Assembly: GCF_024752355.1 (NCBI RefSeq) | Contig: NZ_JANTHZ010000001.1 | Span: 62,001 to 126,000, forward strand | Direction of reading: 5' to 3' | Origin: Ancylobacter mangrovi | GTDB taxonomy: Bacteria; Pseudomonadota; Alphaproteobacteria; Rhizobiales; Xanthobacteraceae | Length of the DNA: 64,000 bases | Shown here: piece by piece, positions 1 to 10,340 of the stretch | Layout of the letters: the number at the start of each line of letters is the position of its first letter | How positions within the stretch are numbered: position 1 is the first letter of the stretch | Notes under the pieces: generated by a model | Databases searched by the model: none | What the model was told of the DNA's origin: nothing | The model's input: only the letters and a program-made list of their open reading frames with translations | Position numbers and translations under genes: made by a program

Positions 1-1490
1 GCGCAGGGCGTGCGGGACGCGAGCGCGGCGAGGCGCGGCGAAATCCACAGGCTCTGCATCTGCGGCAGCACGAGCTGCACCACGCCGAAGCCGGAGACCA
101 GCATGCCGGCGATGGCGAGCAGCGTCGCCTTCTCGATCCCGTAGTCGCGCACGAAGGAGGCCGCCGTCACCAGCGCGTAGAAGCCCGCGATCAGCAGCGG
201 CCAGGCGAGCAGGCTGGTGGTGCCGTCGAACACCGCGAGCCCCAGTAGCGCCAGCACCGCGATCAGCGCGCCGATCACCGGCCACAGCCAGAGCACCCGC
301 ACGAGCCGCGTATTGGAAAGCGCCAGCGCCCCGCGCTCGACCGCCACCGCAATGAGGATCGCCAGCGCCGGAAAGACCGGCATGAGCTGGGCCGGCACCT
401 TGGCCGGCAGCAGCTCGAACAGGATCCAGGCCGGCAGCACCCAGGCCACCAGGAAGCGCATGGCGCGCAGCCGTCGCGCCTTCCAGACGATCGGCACCGC
501 CAGCGCCGCCAGCGGCGCGCCCGGCCAGAACATGCCCCAGAACATCAGCAGATAGGTGCCCGGCAGGGCGCGGAACCCGTCGAACACCGGGCGGACCGCG
601 CCGGTCAGCGCGCGCAGGGCGGGATCGCCGTCCGAGCCGCCGAAATGGCGCAGCACGAACCACAGCGCCCCGACCACGAGGCACAGGCCGAGACCGGCCA
701 GCGGGGCGCTGCCGCGCAGCACGCGCGCCGAGCGATCCACCGCGACCAGCGCGCCGACCGCCAGCGCCGGGTAGAGCGGCGCGATCAGCCCCTTCACCAT
801 CAGCGCGAGGGCCAGCGCGCTCCAGAGGATCGCCGGCAGTCGCCAGCCGCCGGCGTCCGCGACCGCGTCACGCATGTAGAGCCGGCCGAGCGCGCCCATC
901 ATGGCGGCGATGCAGGCGACGAGCGGCATGTCGGGCAGTGCGAGCCGGCCGGCAACGCCGAACGAGGCGGAGGAGACCAGCAGCGTGGCCGCGAACAGCG
1001 CCGCGCGGCGGCTGGTGAAGGCGAGCGCCGCCCAGTAGGTCAGCAGCGCCGCGGCGATGCCGCCGGCGAGCGAGGTGAGCCGGTAGAGGCCGATCGTGCG
1101 CGGCGCCTTGGCATAGCCCGCCGCCTCGGCCGCCCTGACGATGCCCGCCTGGATCCAGTGCAGACCCAGCGGGCGGGTATGGCGGGCCTCGAGGCCGACA
1201 CGGACCTCGGCGAGATCGCCGGTCTCGACCATCTGGCGCGACACATAGGCGAAGCGCGCCTCGTCGCGATCGACCGGCGGGATGGCGAACATGCCCGGCA
1301 GCAGCGCGGCGAGGCACAGCAGCACGAGGAACAGCCCCGCCCGGCGATGCGAAGACGCGGCGGCGTCGAACAGCGACATGATCCGCGCGGCGACCTGCCA
1401 GCCGTCGCGCCGCAGGTGCGTCGCACCGCGCTCCTGCTCGCGCGCCGTCACTGGCTTCATCGAGTCGGCCCCTGAAGAGAGTTTGAGCAT
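1..1490 (-). CDS. GT-C family glycosyltransferase (ArnT/PMT-like), C-terminus beyond window
   Basis: This is an integral-membrane glycosyltransferase that probably transfers a sugar from a polyprenyl-phosphate donor on the periplasmic side. After a cytoplasmic N-terminus and a first hydrophobic segment, the translation carries DRDEARFAYVSRQMVETGD and then HTRPLGLHWIQA. These are the signature acidic loop of ArnT-like GT39/GT83 enzymes (residues about 65-105). The rest is a run of Leu/Ala/Val-rich segments to the window edge, where the frame is still open (LVSGFGVVQLVLP, LWISPRLAALA), so the C-terminus is missing. ATG at 1490 is used; ATG at 1460 is an alternative with a slightly better AGGGG. 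It lies 43 bp downstream of the GGDEF/EAL gene on the same strand. Family is clear; the acceptor (lipid A, protein or polysaccharide) cannot be told. Confidence 0.82.
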   Translation of the reverse strand, partial: MLKLSSGADSMKPVTAREQERGATHLRRDGWQVAARIMSLFDAAASSHRRAGLFLVLLCLAALLPGMFAIPPVDRDEARFAYVSRQMVETGDLAEVRVGLEARHTRPLGLHWIQAGIVRAAEAAGYAKAPRTIGLYRLTSLAGGIAAALLTYWAALAFTSRRAALFAATLLVSSASFGVAGRLALPDMPLVACIAAMMGALGRLYMRDAVADAGGWRLPAILWSALALALMVKGLIAPLYPALAVGALVAVDRSARVLRGSAPLAGLGLCLVVGALWFVLRHFGGSDGDPALRALTGAVRPVFDGFRALPGTYLLMFWGMFWPGAPLAALAVPIVWKARRLRAMRFLVAWVLPAWILFELLPAKVPAQLMPVFPALAILIAVAVERGALALSNTRLVRVLWLWPVIGALIAVLALLGLAVFDGTTSLLAWPLLIAGFYALVTAASFVRDYGIEKATLLAIAGMLVSGFGVVQLVLPQMQSLWISPRLAALASRTPC

Positions 1491-1533
1491 AGCTGGCTGG
1501 AGGGAAAGATGAAATTGCGCCTAAGGCTTAGTG

Positions 1534-3819
1534 TCAGACCGCCCGGTCGAGCGAGGCGGAGGCCTGAAGGGCGACCTCCTTGGCGTTCCAGCCCTTCAGC
1601 AGGCCCGGAACGCGCGCGGCCGGCAGCGCTTTCGAATACAGGAATCCCTGCGCGAAGTCGCAGCCATTCGAGCGCAGATAGGCGGCCTGCGCCGGCGTCT
1701 CGACGCCCTCCGCCACCGTCTCGATGCCGAGGCTCTGGCCGAGATTGATGACGGCGCGCACGATCGCCGCGTCGTCGATGTCGTGCTCGATGTCGTGCAC
1801 GAAGGAACGGTCGATCTTGATGCGGTCGACCGGGAACTGCTTGAGATGCGACAGCGAGGCGTAGCCGGTGCCGAAATCGTCGAGCGCGATGAACACGCCC
1901 GCCTGGTGCAGCGCCTGGAGGCTCTGGCGCACGGTCTGCGCGGTGCGGCCGAGGAACACCGTCTCGGTCACCTCCACCACCAGCCGCTCCGGCGGCACGC
2001 CGGCCGAATCGAGGGCGGAGAGGATGCGCTCGGGAAGCTCGCCGCGGGCGAATTCCGGGGAGCTGACATTCAGCGCCACATGGCCGAAGGAGCAGCCGAG
2101 TTCCATCCACGAGGCCATGTCGCGCGTGGTCAGGGCGAGCAGCCGCTCGCCGATGGCGACAGACAGGTCGGCATCCTCGAACACCTGCCCGAACTCCTGC
2201 GGACCCAGCAGCCCCTTGCGCGGATGGCGCCAGCGCAGCAGCGCCTCGAAGCCGACGATCGCGCCGGTGTTGAGGCAGACCTTGGGCTGGTAGTAGGGCA
2301 GGAACTCGCCGTTCTCCAGCGCCAGCCGCACCCGCGCGGAAAGCTGGATCCGGCTCTCCGTCGCCTGCTGCATCTGCGGGTCGTATTCGACCGCGACGCC
2401 GCGCCCGGCGGCCTTGGCGCGGTAGAGCGCGATGTCCGCGTTCTTCAGCAGCGTCGAGGGGTCGGTACCGTGGGCCGGCGCCATGGTCACGCCGATGCTG
2501 GCCCGGCAGGACAGCGCGGTGCGGCGGTAGACGAAGGGCGAGCTGAGCGCGGCCAGAATGCGCTGCGCCGCCACCATGCCCTCCTGCGGGCCGTCGATGC
2601 CGGTCAGCAGGATGATGAACTCGTCGCCGCCGAGGCGCGCGACCGTGTCGACCTCCCGCACGCAGTTGCTGAGCCGGCGCGCCGCCTCGATCAGCAGCGC
2701 GTCCCCGGCATCGTGGCCGAGCGTGTCGTTGACGTCCTTGAACTGGTCGAGATCGGCGAGCAGCACGCCGACATGCTTGCCCGAGCGCCGCGCCCGCCGC
2801 AGCGCGGCGTCCAGCTTGTCGCGCATCAGGCCGCGATTGGGCAGGCCGGTCAGCGCGTCATGATTGGCCATGTGCCACATGCGCTGCTCGGCTTCCTTCT
2901 GCTCGGTGATGTCCTGCAGGATGCCGAAGGCGCGCACCACCCCGTTGCCGTCGACCTCCAGCTCGCAGGACTTGCGCACCAGCCGGTGGTGGCCGTGCGC
3001 GTTCACGAAGGGCAGCTCGATCTCGAACGGCTCGCGCTGGTCCAGCGCCGTTTCGAATTTGCGCAGGAACTGCTGGCGCGCCTCGGGCGGGAAATGGGAC
3101 AGGGCGATCTCCGTCGTCGTCTCCCGACCGGGCGTCAGCCCGTAGATGCGGTACACGCCGTCGGACCAGGTGAGCCGTTCCGAGGCGACGTCGATCTCCC
3201 AGCCGCCGACCTTGGCGAGGCGCTCGGTCTGCGCCAGCAGCGTCTGGCGGCGCCACAGTTCGCGGCTCTGCATCTCCAGCAGGCTCTGCCCGGTGCGCCG
3301 GTGCTCGAGCTCGCGCTTGGCCCGGCGCGTCGCCTCGTGCAGGCGGAACTGATCGACGATGATGTTGGACAGGTGCCGGACGACGTCGAGCTGCTCCTCG
3401 CTGAACTCCCGCGGCTCGGGATCGAACAGGCACAGCGAGCCGATGTTGAGCCCCGGCCGCAGCGCGATCGGCGCGCCGACATAGAAGCGGATATGCGGCT
3501 CGCCGGTGACGAAGGAGTTGGAGACGAAGCGCTCGTCCGCGCGCGTGTCGGGAACCACCAGCACGTCCGAGCCGAGAAGGGTCCAGGTGCTGAAGGAATC
3601 CTCGCGCGTCGTCCCCTCCATCTCCTCGAAGCCCGACTGCGCCATGAACCACTGGCGGTCGCGGTCGACGAGGCCGACGCAGGCGAAGCTGAGATTGAGC
3701 ACCTGCCGCGCCAGCAGGCAGATGCCGTTCAACGCGGCGGACCGGCCGGAATTGAGGACGTCGAGAGCATAGAGCTCCGCCAGCCTCTCCGCCTCGTTCT
3801 CCGGCACCGGATAGTTCAT
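1534..3819 (-). CDS. GAF-PAS-GGDEF-EAL cyclic-di-GMP signalling protein
   Basis: A 761-residue soluble sensor and c-di-GMP turnover protein. An N-terminal GAF domain (about 1-165; VLVVPDTRADERF, GSLCLFD) precedes a short coiled coil and a PAS domain (about 200-310) ending in an ITEQKEAEQ linker. The diguanylate cyclase domain has intact GGDEF at residues 397-401 and LDQFKDVNDTLGHDAGD before it. The phosphodiesterase domain has intact EAL at 525-527, with the metal/catalytic motifs EVTET and LDDFGTGYASL and a late E in AEGVET. Both catalytic signatures are complete, so either activity, or both, is possible. No membrane segment is seen. Start ATG 3819 has AGGTG upstream. There is no clear partner gene; it lies downstream of ureG (169 bp) on the same strand and is probably separate from that operon. 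Confidence 0.93.
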   Translation of the reverse strand: MNYPVPENEAERLAELYALDVLNSGRSAALNGICLLARQVLNLSFACVGLVDRDRQWFMAQSGFEEMEGTTREDSFSTWTLLGSDVLVVPDTRADERFVSNSFVTGEPHIRFYVGAPIALRPGLNIGSLCLFDPEPREFSEEQLDVVRHLSNIIVDQFRLHEATRRAKRELEHRRTGQSLLEMQSRELWRRQTLLAQTERLAKVGGWEIDVASERLTWSDGVYRIYGLTPGRETTTEIALSHFPPEARQQFLRKFETALDQREPFEIELPFVNAHGHHRLVRKSCELEVDGNGVVRAFGILQDITEQKEAEQRMWHMANHDALTGLPNRGLMRDKLDAALRRARRSGKHVGVLLADLDQFKDVNDTLGHDAGDALLIEAARRLSNCVREVDTVARLGGDEFIILLTGIDGPQEGMVAAQRILAALSSPFVYRRTALSCRASIGVTMAPAHGTDPSTLLKNADIALYRAKAAGRGVAVEYDPQMQQATESRIQLSARVRLALENGEFLPYYQPKVCLNTGAIVGFEALLRWRHPRKGLLGPQEFGQVFEDADLSVAIGERLLALTTRDMASWMELGCSFGHVALNVSSPEFARGELPERILSALDSAGVPPERLVVEVTETVFLGRTAQTVRQSLQALHQAGVFIALDDFGTGYASLSHLKQFPVDRIKIDRSFVHDIEHDIDDAAIVRAVINLGQSLGIETVAEGVETPAQAAYLRSNGCDFAQGFLYSKALPAARVPGLLKGWNAKEVALQASASLDRAV

Positions 3820-3988
3820 CGCGCACCTGACAGGGCAGCAGTCGAACCGACGAACGACCCCTCGCCCGCCAAGTCATCCCGGCGCGACGACGGGATTCGA
3901 CTATGCCGAATACGGTACGGCCGCCGCGCGCAAACCAAACGGCATTTCAGCGTGTTTTCGCGCGCCCGTCCATAGAATCGCTCCCGTT

Positions 3989-4636
<648 letters not shown>

Positions 4637-4652
4637 CACCTTCCCCTCGCCT

Positions 4653-5360
4653 TCAGCTTCGAAATAGCCGCGTATACTGCGTCTCGTGGCGCATCGACGC
4701 GATGTCGGAGCGCAGCGCCGCCCCGCCGATCCGCTCCAGCGGCACCTCGCCCGCCTCGGTCGCGGCGAGACGGATGGTCGGCAGCAGCGCCGCCAGCACC
4801 CGGTTGCCGTCGCTCTGGCCGAGCGGCACCAGCCGCACGGCGGCGGAAATCAGGTTCGCCGCCACCGCGTTGAGGAAGGCGGCCAGCGTCGCCGGCAGCG
4901 GCAGGGCATGCGCGGCGGCGGCCGCGCCGACCGCGACCGGATAGGCGACCCGCCCGTCCCACATTGCCGCCATCCGCTCCAGCGCCGCCGACGGCCAGGC
5001 GTGGCGGGTGGCGGCCATGAAGGCGTCGCCCTGGTTCAGCGTCTCCATCTGCCGCTCGCGCGAGGGCGCGAAGGCGGCGGCGAGCTCGAGCACCTCGTGC
5101 AGGCCCGCCTCGTCCCCGGCCGCCATGGCGCGCCAGCCATGGGCCAGCAGCACCGCGTCCGAGAACGGGCCGCCATGGAGCAGGAGGTCGCCGACCCAGC
5201 CGCGCAGCGACGCCGCGTCGCCGACGTCGCCGGTCTCGACCGCCCATTCGAGCCCGTGCGAATAGGCGAAGGCGCCGACCGGATAGGCGGGCGACAGCCA
5301 GACGAACAGCGCCAGAAGGTCCGCCGCGCCGGCTCCCGCCGCGCCGTCGGCGTCGCTCAT
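4653..5360 (-). CDS. ureF: Urease accessory protein UreF
   Basis: UreF bridges UreD and UreG in the urease activation complex and acts as a checkpoint for GTP-dependent nickel insertion. The 235-residue all-alpha product shows the family hallmarks [17 protein letters not shown] near residues 20-40 and an Ala-rich core around [11 protein letters not shown]. Start ATG 5360 is three bases after the ureE stop, suggesting translational coupling. The small lead sequence before LLALFVWLS is Ala/Gly-rich and not conserved in the family. Confidence 0.95.
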   Translation of the reverse strand: MSDADGAAGAGAADLLALFVWLSPAYPVGAFAYSHGLEWAVETGDVGDAASLRGWVGDLLLHGGPFSDAVLLAHGWRAMAAGDEAGLHEVLELAAAFAPSRERQMETLNQGDAFMAATRHAWPSAALERMAAMWDGRVAYPVAVGAAAAAHALPLPATLAAFLNAVAANLISAAVRLVPLGQSDGNRVLAALLPTIRLAATEAGEVPLERIGGAALRSDIASMRHETQYTRLFRS

Positions 5361-5363
5361 CGC

Positions 5364-6149
5364 TCACCCACGGCGGTGGCCATGATCGTGATGGGCATGG
5401 TCATGATGGGCGTGATCGTGATCGTCGTGGGCATGATGGTCGTGGGCATGCTTGGCGTGGTCGTGCTTGGCGTGATCGTGCTCGCCATGGCCATGATCGT
5501 CGTGGTCGTGGCCGCAGCCGCACGCTTCGCCATGTTCGTGGGAGTGTTCATGCTTCCCGGCGTTCGCCTTATGCCCCTCGTCATGGGCGTGCGCATGCTC
5601 GTGATCGTGCCCATGGTCGTGGTGGTGGGCATGGTCGTGGTCGCCATGGTCATGGCCGCAGCCGCAGGCCTCGCCATGCGCATGGTGCTCGTGGCCGTGA
5701 TGGCCGTGCGCCTCGGCCGCCTCATAAGCGCCGCCCTCCGGCTCGAACGCCGCCTCGACGATCTCGACGCTCGCCCCGAGCCCGCGCGCCATCTCCTCCA
5801 GCACGCTGTCGCGGGCGATGCGGATGCGGTCGGCGAGCAGCTCGGCCGGCACGTGGCGGTTGCCGAGGTGCCAGGCCAGCCGGGCGAGGTGGTGCGGGTC
5901 GGTGGCGACGATCTCCGCCACCGGCTCCTCGGCCGCGACCACGGCGACGGTGCGCCCGTCGTCCAGCGACAGCCCGTCGCCGTCCTTCAGCCGCATCGCC
6001 TCCGGCAGGTCGAGCAGGAAGGCGACGTCGGCCTCGCCGCGCATGGCGATGCGGCGGCGGTGGCGCCCGTCATGGGGCAGGACGACGCGGTCGGCCGCGG
6101 TGGCGGGATCCCAGGTGCCGGCGGGCAGCAGCGAACGGGCGTGGATCAT
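5364..6149 (-). CDS. ureE: Urease nickel metallochaperone UreE with very long His-rich tail
   Basis: UreE binds Ni(II) and hands it to UreG for urease maturation. Residues 1-147 hold the usual N-terminal peptide-binding and C-terminal metal domains (LPHDGRHRRR, AWHLGNRHVP, RDSVLEEMARGLG). They are followed by a tail of about 114 residues containing about 47 His plus many Asp/Glu and two copies of GEACGCGHDH with four Cys. Many UreE proteins have His-rich ends, but usually much shorter ones. The frame is open 58 codons further upstream, but ATG 6149 is chosen because GAGGAGA lies just before it and the UreE fold begins there. The tail suggests nickel or zinc storage as well as delivery. It is 124 bp after ureC. 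Confidence 0.95.
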   Translation of the reverse strand: MIHARSLLPAGTWDPATAADRVVLPHDGRHRRRIAMRGEADVAFLLDLPEAMRLKDGDGLSLDDGRTVAVVAAEEPVAEIVATDPHHLARLAWHLGNRHVPAELLADRIRIARDSVLEEMARGLGASVEIVEAAFEPEGGAYEAAEAHGHHGHEHHAHGEACGCGHDHGDHDHAHHHDHGHDHEHAHAHDEGHKANAGKHEHSHEHGEACGCGHDHDDHGHGEHDHAKHDHAKHAHDHHAHDDHDHAHHDHAHHDHGHRRG

Positions 6150-6273
6150 GATCGTCTCCTCGAGGGCCTGGCCGGCAACGCTGGCGCCGCATTGCGGCCG
6201 GATGAGGCCCTGCATGTCGTGGCCGCGCCGCGGCCGGTCAAGCGCCGGCCGGCTCCGGGCCGTCGATTCATCC

Positions 6274-7986
6274 TTAGAACAGGAAGTAGCGCTGCGCCAT
6301 GGGCAGCTCGCTGGCGGGCGCACAGGTCAGCAGCTCGCCATCCGCGCGCACCTCGTAGGTCTCGGGATCGATCTCCAGCACCGGGGTCGCGCCGTTGTGG
6401 ACCATGGACGCCTTGCCGATGCCGCCGCGCACGTTCTCGATCGCCACCGTCTGCTTGGCGAGGCCGAGCCGCGCGCCGACGCCGAGCTCCACCGCCGCCT
6501 TCGAGACGAAGGTGTAGCTGGTCGCCGTGCGCGCCTTCCCGAAGGCGCCGAACATCGGCCGGTAATGCACCGGCTGCGGGGTCGGGATCGAGGCGTTGGG
6601 GTCGCCCATCAGCGCGGCGACGATCGCCCCGCCCTTGATCACCATGTCCGGCTTGGTGCCGAAGAAGGCCGGCGACCAGACCACGAGGTCCGCCAGCTTG
6701 CCCTTCTCCACCGAGCCGATATGCGTCGACATGCCGTGCGCGATGGCGGGGTTGATGGTGTACTTGGCCACATAGCGCTTGGCGCGGGCGTTGTCGTTGC
6801 GCTCGCTGTCGCCCGGCAGCAGGCCGCGCTGCTGCTTCATCTTGTGCGCCGTCTGCCAGGTGCGGGTGATGACCTCGCCGAGCCGGCCCATGGCCTGGCT
6901 GTCCGAGCTCATCATCGAGATCGCGCCGAGGTCGTGCAGGATGTCCTCCGCCGCGATCGTCTCCTTGCGGATGCGGCTCTCGGCGAAGGCGAGGTCCTCG
7001 GCGATCAGCGGGTCGAGATGGTGGCACACCATGAGCATGTCGAGATGCTCGTCGAGCGTGTTCACGGTGAAGGGCCGGGTCGGGTTGGTGGAGGACGGCA
7101 GCACGTTGGGCAGGCCCGCCACCTTCATGATGTCCGGCGCATGCCCGCCGCCCGCGCCCTCGGTGTGGAAGGCGTGGATGGTGCGGCCCTTGAAGGCGGC
7201 GATGGTGTCCTCGACGAAGCCGCTCTCGTTGAGCGTGTCGGTATGGATCATCACCTGGATGTCGTAGTCGTCGGCCACCGACAGGCAGTTGTCGATCGCG
7301 GCCGGCGTCGTGCCCCAGTCCTCGTGCAGCTTGAGCGCGCAGGCGCCCGCCTCGATCTGCTCGACCAGCGAGTCCGGCAGCGAGGCGTTGCCCTTGCCCG
7401 AGAGGGCGAGGTTGACCGGGAAGCTGTCGAAGGCGCGCAGCATCATCTCGATGTGCCAGGCGCCGGGGGTGCAGGTGGTGGCGTTGGTTCCCGCCGCCGG
7501 GCCGGTGCCGCCGCCGAGCATGGTCGTGACGCCGCTCATCAGCGCGTGCTCGATCTGCTGCGGACAGATGAAGTGGATGTGGCTGTCGAAGCCGCCGGCG
7601 GTGATGATCTTGCCCTCGCCGGCGATCACCTCGGTCGAGGCGCCGATGACGATGTCGACGCCGGGCTGGATGGCCGGGTTGCCGGCCTTGCCGATGCCGG
7701 CGATGCGCCCGTCACGGATGCCGATATCGGCCTTCACGATGCCCCAGTGGTCAAGGATCAGCGCGTTGGTGATCACCGTGTCCACCGCGCCGCCGGCGCG
7801 CGTCACCTGCGACTGGCCCATGCCGTCGCGGATGGTCTTGCCGCCGCCGAACTTCACCTCCTCGCCATAGACGGTGAGGTCCTTCTCCACCTCGATGACG
7901 AGCGAGGTGTCGGCGAGGCGCACGCGGTCGCCAGTGGTGGGGCCGAACATCTCGGCATAGGTGGAGCGGGAAATCTTGATCGACAT
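6274..7986 (-). CDS. ureC: Urease alpha subunit UreC
   Basis: Catalytic subunit of nickel urease (urea + H2O to NH3 and carbamate), cytoplasmic. At 570 residues it is of standard length. Visible active-site elements are the nickel ligands in HIHFICPQQ, the carbamylated Lys in [21 protein letters not shown], the flap-side [13 protein letters not shown], and the mobile-flap MVCHHLD with the catalytic His. The C-terminus MAQRYFLF matches the family end. Start ATG 7986 gives the expected [17 protein letters not shown]. It lies between the fused ureAB (63 bp) and ureE. Confidence 0.98.
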   Translation of the reverse strand: MSIKISRSTYAEMFGPTTGDRVRLADTSLVIEVEKDLTVYGEEVKFGGGKTIRDGMGQSQVTRAGGAVDTVITNALILDHWGIVKADIGIRDGRIAGIGKAGNPAIQPGVDIVIGASTEVIAGEGKIITAGGFDSHIHFICPQQIEHALMSGVTTMLGGGTGPAAGTNATTCTPGAWHIEMMLRAFDSFPVNLALSGKGNASLPDSLVEQIEAGACALKLHEDWGTTPAAIDNCLSVADDYDIQVMIHTDTLNESGFVEDTIAAFKGRTIHAFHTEGAGGGHAPDIMKVAGLPNVLPSSTNPTRPFTVNTLDEHLDMLMVCHHLDPLIAEDLAFAESRIRKETIAAEDILHDLGAISMMSSDSQAMGRLGEVITRTWQTAHKMKQQRGLLPGDSERNDNARAKRYVAKYTINPAIAHGMSTHIGSVEKGKLADLVVWSPAFFGTKPDMVIKGGAIVAALMGDPNASIPTPQPVHYRPMFGAFGKARTATSYTFVSKAAVELGVGARLGLAKQTVAIENVRGGIGKASMVHNGATPVLEIDPETYEVRADGELLTCAPASELPMAQRYFLF

Positions 7987-8049
7987 GGAAAAATCCGTCT
8001 CGGGCCAACGGGCGGCGAAGGGCGGCGGAAAACGCGGGCGAACGAAGGG

Positions 8050-8670
8050 CTAGAGCGGGCCCATGACTTCCTGGCGGAAGCCGTAGACCTCGCGGTCGCC
8101 GGCGAGGGCCACCAGCTTCACCTCGCGCGACTGGCCGGGCTCGAAGCGCACCGCCGTGCCCGAGGGGATGGCGAGGCGCATGCCGCGCGCCTTGTCGCGC
8201 TCGAAGGCGAGCGCGGGGTTGGTCTCGAAGAAATGGTAGTGGCTGCCGACCTGGATCGGGCGGTCGCCGGTATTGGCGACGGTGAGCGTGACGAAGTCGC
8301 GCCCGGCGAGGAGCTCGATCTCGCCCTCCTCCAGGATGAACTCGCCCGGCGCGCCGGAACCGTGATGCCAGGGAATGGGCTCGTGCACGGTGACGAGCTT
8401 GGTCCCGTCCGGGAAGGTGGCCTCGACCTGGATCTCGTAGATCATCTCCGGCACGCCCGGCATGACCTGATCGACGGTGAGCACCTGCGCGCCCAGCGCC
8501 ATCAGCTCGGCCACCGTCCTGCCGTCGCGCGCGCCTTCGATCACGACGTCGGTGATGAGCGCCACCGCCTCGGGGTAGTTGAGCTTGACGCCGCGCTCCA
8601 GGCGGCGGCGGGCGACCATCGCCGCCATGGAGACCAGGAGCTTGTCCTTCTCGCGCGGGCTCAAATTCAT
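8050..8670 (-). CDS. ureAB: Fused urease gamma-beta subunit (UreA-UreB)
   Basis: A single 206-residue chain carries both small urease subunits. Residues 1 to about 100 are UreA ([44 protein letters not shown]). Residues about 108-206 are UreB ([42 protein letters not shown]). In most proteobacteria these are separate genes of about 100 codons each; fusion is known in Helicobacter UreA and some others. There is no internal stop or restart at the junction, so this is a true fusion rather than overlapping genes. ATG 8670 has GGAGA seven bases upstream. Together with UreC it would give a two-chain-type urease. Confidence 0.96.
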   Translation of the reverse strand: MNLSPREKDKLLVSMAAMVARRRLERGVKLNYPEAVALITDVVIEGARDGRTVAELMALGAQVLTVDQVMPGVPEMIYEIQVEATFPDGTKLVTVHEPIPWHHGSGAPGEFILEEGEIELLAGRDFVTLTVANTGDRPIQVGSHYHFFETNPALAFERDKARGMRLAIPSGTAVRFEPGQSREVKLVALAGDREVYGFRQEVMGPL

Positions 8671-8752
8671 CGGGCGTCTCCGGATACTGAAAAGCTGAGC
8701 TTAAATCGGGCGGGGCGTCGGTGCCGGCGTTCGTGCGTCGGCGATGCTTGCA

Positions 8753-9667
8753 TCATGAATGCCAGATGCGCGGGACCTCCGCCACGCCGAGCGCGGCGAT
8801 GGCCCGGCGGATGGCGGTCTCGAGCGGCGCGCCGTCGCGCGCGAGCAGGCGGACCGACAGCATGCCGTCCCAGGCGCTGGCCCCGGCCTCGAGCGTTTCC
8901 GGGCCGCGACCGGCGGGACCGGGCACGTCCGGCGGCTCGTCGGAGGCGCCGTCCGGCAGGCCGAGCGCGGCGCGCACCGCGGCGAGCCTGCCCTCGGCAT
9001 CGGGCGCGACAAGAAGCAGCGTGGCGAAGGCCGCCCAGCCGCCGGCAGCGGCGCGGCAGTCGAGCGTGGCGGCGATGTCGCCGTCCAGCACCAGCCCGTC
9101 GGCATAGATCAGGCGCCCGTCGCGCCGGACCCGCCAACTGTCATGCAGCCGGCCGGTGGAGAAACGCTCGCCGCGCGCGGTGCGCCCGAGCACGACCGGC
9201 TCCACCAGCAGCAGCCGTCCGCCGGGCGCGACCTCGGCGGCGATGGAGCGCTCGACCCGCGCACCGTCGAACACGATGGTCGCCTGCGGCATCCAGTCGA
9301 GGCTCGCCCCCTCCCCGGCCGAAAGGTCGACCGAGATGCGTGAGAGCGAGCCGTCGGATCGGTAGATCTTCTCCGCCGCCTGCGTCGTGACCACGAGATG
9401 GGCACCCGATGCCGCGCGGATGGACGTGTGCGAGGTGTCGCCGCCGGCGAGCCCGCCGCCGGTGTTGATCAGCACCGCCTCCAGAGCGTGGCCGCGCCGG
9501 CCCGACAGGGGAAAGCGCGCGCGGGCGAAGCCCGCTTCCTCGATCCGCCCGCGCACCGTGCGCCCGGCCTGGGCCAGCGCCTCGACCGAGAGCCGCCCGT
9601 GCCCCCGCCGCTCGACCGGGATCGAGGCGGGACGGGCCGGCTCACACGGCAATTCGGTTGCGTACAT
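8753..9667 (-). CDS. ureD: Urease accessory protein UreD
   Basis: UreD (UreH) docks on apo-urease and recruits UreF and UreG, and nickel is thought to pass through it. The 304-residue beta-rich product shows LINTGGGLAGGDTS, VTTQAAEKIYRSDG and WMPQATIVFDGA in the family order, and is of normal length. Start ATG 9667 has GAGGA five bases upstream; a GTG 24 bases earlier is possible but has no ribosome site. The gene starts inside the last 26 bases of urtE, so the urea transporter and urease genes are translationally linked. Confidence 0.94.
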   Translation of the reverse strand: MYATELPCEPARPASIPVERRGHGRLSVEALAQAGRTVRGRIEEAGFARARFPLSGRRGHALEAVLINTGGGLAGGDTSHTSIRAASGAHLVVTTQAAEKIYRSDGSLSRISVDLSAGEGASLDWMPQATIVFDGARVERSIAAEVAPGGRLLLVEPVVLGRTARGERFSTGRLHDSWRVRRDGRLIYADGLVLDGDIAATLDCRAAAGGWAAFATLLLVAPDAEGRLAAVRAALGLPDGASDEPPDVPGPAGRGPETLEAGASAWDGMLSVRLLARDGAPLETAIRRAIAALGVAEVPRIWHS

Positions 9668-10337
9668 CCGGGTCCTCGAGGGCGGCGCCACCGCCCGACA
9701 TCACCACCGCGCCGCGCTCCATCACGATGAAATGGTCCGCGAGCTCCTTGGCGAAGTCGAAATACTGCTCGACCAGCACGATGGCCATATCGCCCTTGCT
9801 CCGCAAGTAGCGGATCGCATTGCCGATATCCTTGATGATGGAGGGCTGGATGCCCTCGGTCGGCTCGTCCAGCACCAGCACCTTGGGCCGCATGGTCAGC
9901 GCCCGGCCGATGGCGAGCTGCTGCTGCTGGCCGCCCGACAGGTCGCCGCCGCGCCGGCGCATCATCGAATCGAGCACCGGGAACAGCGAGAACACGTCGT
10001 CGGGGATGGAACGGTCCGAGCGCTTGAGCGGGGCGAAGCCGGTCTGGAGATTTTCCGCGACGGTCAGCAGCGGGAAGATCTCGCGCCCCTGCGGCACGAA
10101 GGCGATGCCGCGCCGCGCCCGCTCGGAGGGCGCCATGGTGGTGATGTCCTCGCCGTCGAAACGGATCGAGCCCTTCGCGACCGGCGCCTGGCCGACGATG
10201 GCGCGCATCAGGCTGGTCTTGCCCACGCCGTTGCGCCCGAGCACGCAGGTCACCTTGCCCGCTTCGGCCTTGAGCGAGACGCCGCGCAGCGCCTGTGCGG
10301 CGCCGTAGAACAGGTTGATGTCGTTGACTTCCAGCAT
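9642..10337 (-). CDS. urtE: Urea ABC transporter ATPase UrtE
   Basis: One of two cytoplasmic ATPases of the urea-specific branched-chain-amino-acid-type transporter. The 231-residue product has Walker A GRNGVGKT, the signature LSGGQQQQLAIGRAL and Walker B VLVLDEPTEGIQPS; the EGIQPSI run after Walker B is typical of UrtE rather than LivF. It starts 3 bp after the urtD stop and its 3' end overlaps ureD by 26 bp. Confidence 0.96.
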   Translation of the reverse strand: MLEVNDINLFYGAAQALRGVSLKAEAGKVTCVLGRNGVGKTSLMRAIVGQAPVAKGSIRFDGEDITTMAPSERARRGIAFVPQGREIFPLLTVAENLQTGFAPLKRSDRSIPDDVFSLFPVLDSMMRRRGGDLSGGQQQQLAIGRALTMRPKVLVLDEPTEGIQPSIIKDIGNAIRYLRSKGDMAIVLVEQYFDFAKELADHFIVMERGAVVMSGGGAALEDPDVRNRIAV

Positions 10338-10340
10338 GCG

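Noticed and set aside
3880..3920. tRNA-like GATTCGACT sequence near the GGDEF/EAL promoter
   Set aside because: No acceptor, D or anticodon arms can be folded around it.
645..3975. Long plus-strand open frames (276 and 814 codons) opposite the glycosyltransferase and GGDEF/EAL genes
   Set aside because: They are Arg/Gln/Ala/His-rich translations with no domain, lying antisense to clearly recognisable genes. High G+C removes stop codons from the opposite strand.
5380..5710. Repeat-rich DNA resembling a tandem-repeat or CRISPR-like array
   Set aside because: The repetition comes from His/Asp/Gly codons of the UreE tail; unit length is irregular and there are no spacers.
5818..9390. A 1190-codon plus-strand frame across the urease genes
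   Set aside because: It is antisense to ureE, ureC, ureAB and ureD, whose motifs are unmistakable, and its translation shows no family pattern.
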